Below, in pieces: positions 60,201-64,000 of a stretch of 64,000 nt of DNA. The number at the start of each line of letters is the position of its first letter. Within the stretch, counting starts at the first letter, position 1. Both the position numbers and the translations under genes were made by a program. The DNA comes from Haliotis asinina (taxonomy: Eukaryota; Mollusca; Gastropoda; Lepetellida; Haliotidae), in contig NC_090288.1 of the NCBI RefSeq assembly GCF_037392515.1, forward strand, positions 11,724,969 to 11,788,968, read 5' to 3'. Below the pieces are notes generated by a model, which was not told where the DNA came from, searched no databases, and worked only from the letters and a program-made list of their open reading frames with translations.

Positions 60201-62028
60201 TGATTATTGACTGACTGTCGCAATATAGCTGGAATATTGCTGAGTGTGGAATTACACAATTAACCAACCAATCTTGCCATTCTGCCAATATTAAAAAGTC
60301 TGAATGCATTTTCAGTTAATGTTTTCAAAGTGCCATGCAGAAATATTGAAGGGATGCTCAGGAATTATCACTAAGGTCTAAAGTCTGATAGTCTGTGAAG
60401 TCTGAGCGTAGTTCATCCTCAGTACGACCCTTTGTCTCAGTATTGGTTCTCAGAGGAAGAGGAAACAGAAAAAAACGGTTATGTTAATTAGTGACTTACA
60501 CATTTTTTTTCTGCAATTATCTCCGAAACACTACAAACAAGAACAGATGCCATCATTCCAAAGGGACAAAACTCCTTAATGCCTCGCATAGTTTATGAGT
60601 TTTCCTTAATTGGCAATTACTTCACGTTGTCAAGGTTGAGTCAAAGAGTCAGGGGAAATAAATAGAACTTGCCTTGACAGTTGGTAGCATAGCTACTGTC
60701 ATGCATTTGAAAATAACCAGGAGTAGCAAGACAAATTAGTAACGACATTATTTTGCCTCAAAGTGGAATTTCTTTGTCAGTCCTCTGTCCTTAAATTTAA
60801 GGTATAGTTATTTTGTCTTCATTCAAGGATGCCACTAGCTCATATTTCCCTTTACCGGTCAACTAATTGTGTAGTCTGTGAAAAACAGCTCTTACACGCT
60901 TACAAATTTAATGATTTTAATTACAAGAATTCGAAAAATATTTATTTGTGTTTGTAAATCCTCTAACACGTAATGCAGATTTGGGACATTGTACTAAATA
61001 TTGTTATGTTTTCAAGCTGTCAATGTTGATAAACACGTGTTCTTACTACAAAAGAGGTCTTTAATAGGACTGCATGTGAGTGAGTGAGTGAGTGAGTGAG
61101 TGAGTGAGTGAGGTTTAATTTTGCACCACACTCAGCAATATTCCAGCAATATTCAGCATTGATCAGCACAATTCGCAACCGATGACATGTGTCAACCAAG
61201 TAAGGAAGCATTACAAATGATTAGTGTTAGTCACCTATTATGGCAAGCACAGTCGACTTTTCCACCCTATTCTAAAGGCCTATTCTACCCTAGACCTTCA
61301 CAGGTCAGGACTGCATGGTATTATGCAATATGTGTTTCAAATGATACATATTGCAATGTTATTGACAAGAACGGGTTCCTGGAGACCGTTTCTAACCTGG
61401 ATCTTCACAGGTTGAATGAAAGAGTGAATGAAACTGAGATTAAGATTGTGTGAGTGGGCTAAATAAAATGTGCCATTCTCAGAAATAGAAAATGTGGGCC
61501 TGTAAATAATCAAACTTGGTCACGATGACCTAGTGACTGATAGTGTGACCAACAATCAGCACCATCAAGGCTACCTGATCATTCCACCCCCTACCCACAT
61601 CCGACCCCCACCCAGCCACCATCTAATTTGATTGCTAAGGTCACTTAAAATAAAAATCAGATAAACCCCTGGACATGTATGACCTTTGGTACTGATGCTG
61701 AAGGCTGAAGCAATAGCTTGATGCTTAGAACAGACATATACACACATACAAGATATTGCATCTCAGGGACTTTGGTGCAAACCATGCTCAATCCAGCAGT
61801 TTTCACCACATGCGGTCAGCAACTCACCGGAGGTCCAAGGGTAACTGGAATCGTGAGGTTGCCAGAGGCCAGGGCAATGGTGGGGAGTGTCATGGCTGTG
61901 GAGGATGAAGCAGCAGAGTTGACGATGTGGATGACATTCTCAGTGCCACTTTCCATCGCGATGAGGGCAGCTTCAGCTGCATTTTCTGAAGCAGAGCTGG
62001 TCCTGTGAACTTCCTCTAGGGAAGCCAT
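35845..62028 (-). CDS. NR2C2: Orphan nuclear receptor of the TR2/TR4 (NR2C) group, 708 aa, twelve coding exons
   Basis: Coding exons in transcript order: 61828-62028, 57059-57220, 53732-53861, 50354-50533, 45904-46037, 44144-44312, 40467-40651, 39746-39842, 38165-38321, 37605-37744, 36715-36852, 35845-36278. All junctions are GT/AG and the phases agree, giving 708 residues. The DNA-binding domain is at about 153-224: zinc finger cysteines 156, 159, 173, 176 and 192, 198, 208, 211, P box CEGCKG. The flanking RSESVQQERKP, the block [10 protein letters not shown], the block [17 protein letters not shown], and the ligand-binding domain (about 430-645: [61 protein letters not shown]) all match vertebrate TR4 closely. 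The protein acts in the nucleus and binds AGGTCA direct repeats as a dimer. It differs from vertebrate TR4 in an N-terminal coiled coil and a C-terminal tail of about 54 residues. Confidence 0.95.
36715..36852 (-). CDS. NR2C2: NR2C exon 12 (ligand-binding domain)
   Basis: It encodes [40 protein letters not shown] and LVLFFS. The acceptor is GGTTTTCCAG and the donor TCAG|GTAATA. Confidence 0.95.
37605..37744 (-). CDS. NR2C2: NR2C exon 11 (ligand-binding domain)
   Basis: It encodes [38 protein letters not shown] and NHLQASLQQ. The acceptor is TTGTTTCAG and the donor AAG|GTACAA. Confidence 0.95.
38165..38321 (-). CDS. NR2C2: NR2C exon 10 (start of ligand-binding domain)
   Basis: It encodes [40 protein letters not shown] and [12 protein letters not shown]. 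It matches helix 3 of TR4 ([13 protein letters not shown]) exactly. The donor is CAA|GTAAGT. Confidence 0.95.
39746..39842 (-). CDS. NR2C2: NR2C exon 9
   Basis: It encodes [19 protein letters not shown] to SFVIDIE, an acidic, serine-rich linker before the ligand-binding domain. The acceptor is GTATTACAG and the donor GAAG|GTGAGT, phase 1. Confidence 0.85.
39962..40152. repeat. Tandem about 37-bp repeat, related to 40893-41010
   Basis: AAACCTGATCAAGGTCTTCT, GAACCAGTTCTAAACCTGAT and TTATCATGGCACTTATCATG recur within it. The same phrases occur at 40893-41010, on the other side of NR2C exon 8. Confidence 0.7.
40467..40651 (-). CDS. NR2C2: NR2C exon 8
   Basis: It encodes [20 protein letters not shown] to [18 protein letters not shown], matching TR4 blocks DLSTLANVVTSLANLGK and [11 protein letters not shown]. 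The acceptor is TTCTGTTACAG and the donor CAG|GTAGGA, phase 0. Confidence 0.95.
40710..40850 (+). repeat. Dispersed 280-bp repeat remnant
   Basis: TTTAATGCTGCACCAGAAAT, ATTCCAGCAATATTGCAGTT and ATCATGAGCATCGATCTACA match the family. It lies about 60 bases upstream of the acceptor of NR2C exon 8 in transcript sense. Confidence 0.65.
40893..41010. repeat. Copy of the 39962-40152 segment
   Basis: GAAAAAGACACGAACCTTAT, ACCAGTTCAAAACCCAGTCT and CTGATCAGGGTCTTCTGTGA parallel the other segment in order, so this is a local duplication rather than chance. Confidence 0.7.
42930..43110 (+). repeat. Dispersed 280-bp repeat remnant
   Basis: TGTTTGTTTGCTGTTAAATG, GAGTCTGGACCAGAGAATGC and AGCTTAGGTTGCTGGGACCT are decayed blocks of the family. 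Confidence 0.5.
43473..43590. repeat. Degenerate about 33-bp tandem repeat, four units
   Basis: AGTTAAAAGTATGGTAAAAA, AGTTAAAAATATGACAAAAA, AGTTAAAAGCATGTTAAAAC and AGATACAAGTATGACAAAAT start successive units. Confidence 0.65.
44144..44312 (-). CDS. NR2C2: NR2C exon 7
   Basis: 56 codons plus one base, [18 protein letters not shown] to [11 protein letters not shown]. Hinge region, poorly conserved. The acceptor is GTGATTTAG and the donor ACAG|GTCAGT. Confidence 0.88.
44601..45090. mobile_element. Palindrome-ended dispersed element, copy 1
   Basis: It shares about 460 bases with 58135-58594, from ATTGTAAACCAAAAGT to GATGTTTATCTCCTAAT. Its right third is a long inverted repeat: ATAAACATCATGTGTTGGCC, then AATTTCCGGGTGTTATTGAG, mirrored by CTCAATAACACCCGGAAATT and GGCCAACACATGATGTTTAT, with more paired bases toward the apex. 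Upstream of that, GTGACGTCATTCAAA and TTTGAATGACGTCAC form a second inverted pair holding two TGACGTCA sites. No coding capacity. It lies in an NR2C intron. The class is uncertain: a fold-back DNA transposon or a MITE. Confidence 0.8.
45630..45855. mobile_element. Head-to-head pair of SINEs next to NR2C exon 6
   Basis: About 45630-45720 is a minus copy (GGGACACTAGAAATGGACTT; inverted B box GAATTGAACCTGGATC). About 45718-45855 is a plus copy (B-box remnant GGGTTTGATTCAG, TTTTTGGTGTCCCCGCCACT, tail AGAGTAGCATAAAACC). The pair ends about 50 bases from the donor of NR2C exon 6, on its intron side. Confidence 0.75.
45904..46037 (-). CDS. NR2C2: NR2C exon 6
   Basis: It encodes [14 protein letters not shown], then [20 protein letters not shown], matching the hinge of TR4 (SVQCERKP, EKIYIRKDLRSP). 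The acceptor is TTTGTGTACAG and the donor AAA|GTGAGT. Confidence 0.95.
46038..50353 (-). other. NR2C intron 5
   Basis: A 4.3-kb intron. Apart from a 22-bp tandem repeat at 48027-48136, I see no named element. The short open frames on both strands, such as 46920-47234 and 48671-48958, have no recognisable motif. Confidence 0.5.
48027..48136. repeat. 22-bp tandem repeat, five perfect units
   Basis: ATTGACTGTAAATGTTTTCA plus AC is repeated five times without change. This exactness suggests recent expansion. Confidence 0.95.
50354..50533 (-). CDS. NR2C2: NR2C exon 5 (main DNA-binding domain)
   Basis: It encodes [20 protein letters not shown] through CRGARDC and [12 protein letters not shown] to GMRSE. 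The acceptor is CTACCTACAG and the donor GAGT|GTAAGC; it ends in phase 1. Confidence 0.96.
50705..50830 (+). repeat. Third dispersed family, fragment
   Basis: ACCCTGGATAATCCAAGATG, ACTTATCCCATCAGGTACCC and ATTTTCTGCTGGGTGAACAG match 55760-55870 closely. Confidence 0.65.
51194..53589. mobile_element. 2.4-kb TTAA-flanked element with terminal inverted repeats
   Basis: TTAA stands at 51190-51193 and 53590-53593. Next to it, CTCATTAAGCCCAAGAG on the left is mirrored by CTCTCGGCCTTAATGAG on the right. Near the right end are two tandem subterminal units (CTCTCGCTGAATGAGAGG and CTCTCGCTGAATAAGAGG, each followed by ACCCCC-type runs). TTAA duplication is the hallmark of piggyBac transposons, but no DDD transposase is recognisable; the two open frames at 51515-52017 resemble nothing I know. 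It fills most of the NR2C intron between exons 4 and 5. Confidence 0.6.
53610..53695 (-). repeat. Dispersed 280-bp repeat remnant
   Basis: GAATCACTGGATTGTCTGCT and CCAGACTTGACTATTAACC match the inverted family. The remnant sits between the TTAA element and NR2C exon 4. Confidence 0.55.
53732..53861 (-). CDS. NR2C2: NR2C exon 4 (coiled coil and first half of zinc finger 1)
   Basis: It encodes [34 protein letters not shown] and CVVCGDRAS. It ends in phase 1 inside the first zinc finger, an intron position conserved in this receptor group. A SINE begins about 40 bases upstream of its acceptor. Confidence 0.93.
53903..54065 (+). mobile_element. tRNA-derived SINE beside NR2C exon 4
   Basis: GTGGTGGTGGGGTAGCCTTG, GGTCAAAGCATTCGCTC, a decayed B box ATTTAGATTCCCC, and a full tail to GTGCGTAAAACTAAACCTCA. 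It begins about 40 bases from the exon 4 acceptor, antisense to the NR2C transcript. Confidence 0.8.
55003..55457. mobile_element. Possible non-autonomous inverted-repeat element
   Basis: ATTGTAACCAGTGTATGAAA at the left and TTTCATACACTGTTGTAAC at the right are inverted copies. A related phrase, TTACCAGTGTATGAAATAAG, stands alone at about 48345, so the end belongs to a dispersed family. Confidence 0.5.
55740..56050 (+). repeat. Third dispersed family, long copy
   Basis: It contains ACCTCGGATAACCCAAGCTG, ACTTATCCCACCAGGTACCC, GAGACCACATGCGTCATGTG and TGTCTGTGCCAATCGTTGCT. It is the longest of three fragments in the window (also 50705-50830 and 37940-38080). Confidence 0.65.
56760..56970. repeat. 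Degenerate 20-24 bp tandem repeat
   Basis: GGTACCAGTATTCATAA and variants (AGTACCAATACTCATAA, GGTGCTAATATTCATAA) recur about nine times. Confidence 0.75.
57059..57220 (-). CDS. NR2C2: NR2C exon 3
   Basis: 54 codons, phase 0 at both ends, from TTCCTTGTAG to AAG|GTGACC. The translation has AAKLK twice ([11 protein letters not shown] and VDWAAKLK), 26 residues apart. The exon has no counterpart I recognise in vertebrate TR4 beyond general Q, V and T richness. Confidence 0.88.
57395..57640 (+). repeat. Dispersed 280-bp repeat with GCGT/GCGA start
   Basis: After a short GTGCGTGCGTGAGCGAGCG run come CATCAATATTCCAGTTATAT, GTGTCTGGACCTGACAATCC, TGACAAGCATGGGTTGCTGA and TGATCTTCACAGG. Confidence 0.75.
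58135..58594. mobile_element. Palindrome-ended dispersed element, copy 2
   Basis: The second copy of the element at 44601-45090, in the same orientation. It has a shorter palindrome apex (about 30 bases missing) and scattered base differences. It keeps both TGACGTCA sites (one arm now reads TTAGAATGACGTCAC). It lies in the intron between NR2C exons 2 and 3. Confidence 0.8.
58600..58705 (-). repeat. Dispersed 280-bp repeat remnant
   Basis: CCATGCTCATGCTGTTGATC, GGTCAGGTCCTGACTTGATT and TGGAATTTTGCTGAGCATGG match the inverted family; it abuts the palindrome-ended element. Confidence 0.65.
58869..60163 (+). mobile_element. Tc1-type DNA transposon, defective
   Basis: 1295 bases bounded by TA at 58867-58868 and 60164-60165. 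The ends GGTTCATAATTATTGAGAAT and ATTCTCAATAATTTTGAACC are inverted. The single gene inside encodes a DD34E transposase. A second inverted pair, GGGAGGTAACTC and GAGTTACCTCCC, lies just upstream of the gene. It sits in the NR2C intron between exons 2 and 3. Confidence 0.92.
59060..60040 (+). pseudogene. Tc1-type transposase with one stop and a lost catalytic residue
   Basis: A 326-codon frame. The N-terminal paired-type helix-turn-helix ([20 protein letters not shown]) and GAGRPRKL hook are followed by the DDE domain. The second catalytic D is D230 ([11 protein letters not shown]) and the E is E265 ([11 protein letters not shown]), 34 residues apart, as in Tc1. The first catalytic D is G147 ([10 protein letters not shown] where relatives have DES). 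Codon 209 is TAA ([14 protein letters not shown]). Otherwise it is intact, so the copy is inactive but fairly young. It cut and pasted itself at TA sites when active. Confidence 0.93.
61074..61412 (+). repeat. Dispersed 280-bp repeat with GTGA microsatellite start
   Basis: A (GTGA)n run at 61076-61111, then GCACCACACTCAGCAATATT, CGCAACCGATGACATGTGTC, TAGTCACCTATTATGGCAAG and two successive ends (CCTTCACAGG, then TTCACAGG). Confidence 0.8.
61495..61600 (+). repeat. Dispersed 280-bp repeat remnant
   Basis: TGTAAATAATCAAACTTGGT and CAACAATCAGCACCATCAAG are decayed blocks of the family. It lies about 230 bases downstream of the NR2C exon 2 donor. Confidence 0.45.
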
Positions 62029-62049
62029 GGCCCAGATCACCTATGGACA
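61828..62049 (-). CDS. NR2C2: NR2C exon 2 (start codon)
   Basis: The acceptor CTTTCCACAG precedes 62049, so an untranslated exon 1 lies upstream, perhaps within 62.1-64 kb or beyond. The ATG at 62026-62028 opens 67 codons, [12 protein letters not shown] to PVTLGPP, rich in A, S and T. The donor CCG|GTGAGT ends the exon in phase 0. An upstream in-frame GTG is not a better start. Confidence 0.88.
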
Positions 62050-64000
62050 CTGTGGAAAGAAAACACAATCTGAGTGAAGGGCATACAACTTACAAATGAT
62101 ATTAAACATTTATCAGGGATCAATTTAAGCATTTAGAGCTTGCACTGGTGCAACCTGAAAGTGAAAAATGCAGTCTTATCAGCATACCAGCTCTACCCAG
62201 TGCAAGTCAATATTTCCCTTTTCAAAGAACAGATTTCAGTTGGAAAACAGAATGGTGAGGAACTGGTGTAGGCCAATGACTGATGATGACACAGTGACTG
62301 AATGACAGTATTCATGGCTACTGCCCTCGTCGTAAAAGTTTTTAGACCAAGAATATATTTGTTATTACGATGTCCTAAATCAACAGCACCAACATACAAA
62401 CATTATATTCAATGATATGCTGAGCAGCAGGTGCAACCTGTTTTAATTTGGTGCAACAAGTTTACTTCTGATGGTTGCACTCCAACCATATTAATAAACT
62501 TTACATTTGGTCAAAAATGTCAATGCCTGGTTATGCCAGATTCAAACAAAGTATTTTTTGACCGAGGGCAAAGTAAACACTATTTACAGCACTTTTGTTT
62601 GTCGTTTAATCGACACAGTGAACAATATTTCAGCTATATCAAGGTGGACAAGGAACAATCAAATCAGGACCAGATTATCAAATACTGGCAAAACATCATT
62701 GGTCTATGCCATGTCCAGGCAACAATGCCCAATTCCACTGACCACCTCTTATGATAAACATGAGTTGCTTGAGACCAATTGTAACTTTATCTTCTCCACA
62801 CATTTCTGCATACAGTCAACTTTCACTACACTAATAAGGACACATGCATTTCCTCAAATAGTTTTCATATGAATGAGTTTTCTGGATATCTGAATACCTT
62901 GTTAAGTTACCTCCCTTAATCTAATTGCACAAAATTGATGTTATTTTCAGGTGAGATATGAGCACTAGACATAATGACATGTAGTTTTTAAACTCTACTA
63001 TCCATCAGAAATAACAACAGGATTAATAACATAAGATGCCATTATTCTTCCATTTCAAGGGTTTCAATTTCTGCAAAGCCAGTGAACTCACGTTACAAAC
63101 AGAACTGATAATTACACAACCCGACTTCCAGGAGGCCAGCCTCAGCCTCGTCTGAAGGCCATTCCACAATGAAACCAGACTCAGTGTGCCTTTACACTTT
63201 TCTATCAGCATCAACACAAATCAACGAGATGATTGTCTTCACTGACAATCAGTACAATTAATGATTATGAAAGCCATATGGATCTTACACGAAGGACAAA
63301 ATATCAAACTTTTAATATTTTCCAGCATTTAATATTTTCTCTTGCTGTTGTTCTCAGTGTCAAACACAGATACTCACATTATCAATGCACCTATATCACA
63401 AATTTCAATGAAGCCTCAAAACAATTGTATATATTGTGTATGTGTCCTTCCTTCTCCGTCCTCTCTCGGTGTGAAATTCCAAAAAGACGACACACACGCG
63501 CAGAATCTTGATTCGTGAATATAAGGGAAGTGTGGCGAAAATAATATTTTAAATGCGCTTTTTCATTTTGTATACCCACTGATTATTTTAATCCCTGATT
63601 CAGCAAACTGAAAATACCACTCCAGACATAGACGAAACTCTTGTTTACTGAAGTCATTAGCAATCATCACCCATTCAGGTGCACAGAAAATGTGACATCA
63701 GTTTGTTTTGTAGATTACATAGTCTGTGACAATGTCACTAGGTACGACAGTAAGTGCAGTAAGTGTAGACACTAGCAAAGCAGGTGACAAGATGTAATGT
63801 TGCTAATGGTATCTTTTTTACTTGACATTTTGTGAAAAAAATTTGGTTTTAGTGGTTTTGAGGTCTACATCAAAAGTACCGCTTTATGACGTCATACAAG
63901 ACTTAATTTACAAAATAGCATAATATCACAGAGATCAACAAATCAAGGCTTTCCACGAATCCAGGTTACAGTACGTAATTTTCTTAATTCCAAAGAACCT
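62050..64000 (-). other. Upstream of the NR2C start-codon exon
   Basis: The promoter and untranslated exon 1 of NR2C may lie here or beyond the window edge. Candidate donors on the minus strand exist near 63090 and 63375 (GTGAGT-type) but nothing singles one out. A decayed dispersed repeat is at about 62600-62790. No coding sequence is recognised. Confidence 0.4.

Larger units (their letters stand above)
58760..60270 (-). repeat. Dispersed repeat copy split by a Tc1 element
   Basis: The left part ends GACAGATGTCATCATATCCC, then AATTGCCTAGACTGATG. The right part continues CATGCTGTTGATCAGTGGAT to TGGAATATTGCTGAGTGTGG. These are neighbouring blocks of the family, so the Tc1 copy at 58869-60163 landed inside it at a TA. 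Confidence 0.8.

Noticed and set aside
61718-62040. Plus-strand frame over the NR2C start exon
   Set aside because: The minus-strand reading has splice sites and joins in phase to the rest of the receptor; the plus frame has nothing to support it.

Overview
This is animal nuclear DNA with introns, many dispersed repeats and long microsatellites. I read it as a marine gastropod, most likely an abalone (Haliotis) or a close vetigastropod. The basis is the dense scatter of two repeat families I associate with that group: a tRNA-headed SINE, and a roughly 280-bp repeat that begins with ACTC/GAGT tetramers. The species call is recognition, not a database result.

Layout. 1-293 is an open frame ending at a splice-donor-like site, possibly a last visible exon of a gene lying to the left. 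411-11045 is a 53-bp satellite array of about 97 units, interrupted at 4701-10171 by one L1/Tx1-like LINE. The 5' 4.2 kb of that LINE is inverted relative to its 3' 1.2 kb, which is the signature of twin priming. 11588-14826 (+) and 18976-23262 (-) are two convergent, related genes for secreted chitin-binding (CBM14/peritrophin-A) proteins of 175 and 270 residues. All their coding introns are phase 1. 14827-18975 between them holds microsatellites, MITEs, SINEs and dispersed repeats. 19487-19997, inside the second gene, is a deleted mariner.

23.3-27.7 kb is gene-poor. It holds a fold-back with a hammerhead-ribozyme-like core, MITEs and a 433-bp inverted-repeat element. 27.77-35.84 kb has no recognisable coding sequence and may be a long 3' UTR.

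35845-62049 (-) is one large gene, the orthologue of the orphan nuclear receptors TR2/TR4 (NR2C1/NR2C2; Hr78 in Drosophila). I could place twelve coding exons (numbered 2 to 13) with consistent phases that give 708 residues. Its introns hold most of the remaining mobile elements: a 2.4-kb TTAA-flanked inverted-repeat element, two copies of a palindrome-ended repeat with cAMP-response-type TGACGTCA sites, a Tc1 element nested in an older repeat, and SINEs lying within 50 bp of splice sites.

The host genes do not form a shared pathway. The two chitin-binding genes are evident duplicates of one ancestral design, and the nuclear receptor is an independent transcription factor. The most unusual structure is the twin-primed LINE in the satellite. 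It has clean target duplications, a stop codon supplied by the satellite, tandem about 430-bp 5' monomers each carrying CACGTG, and no visible ORF1.
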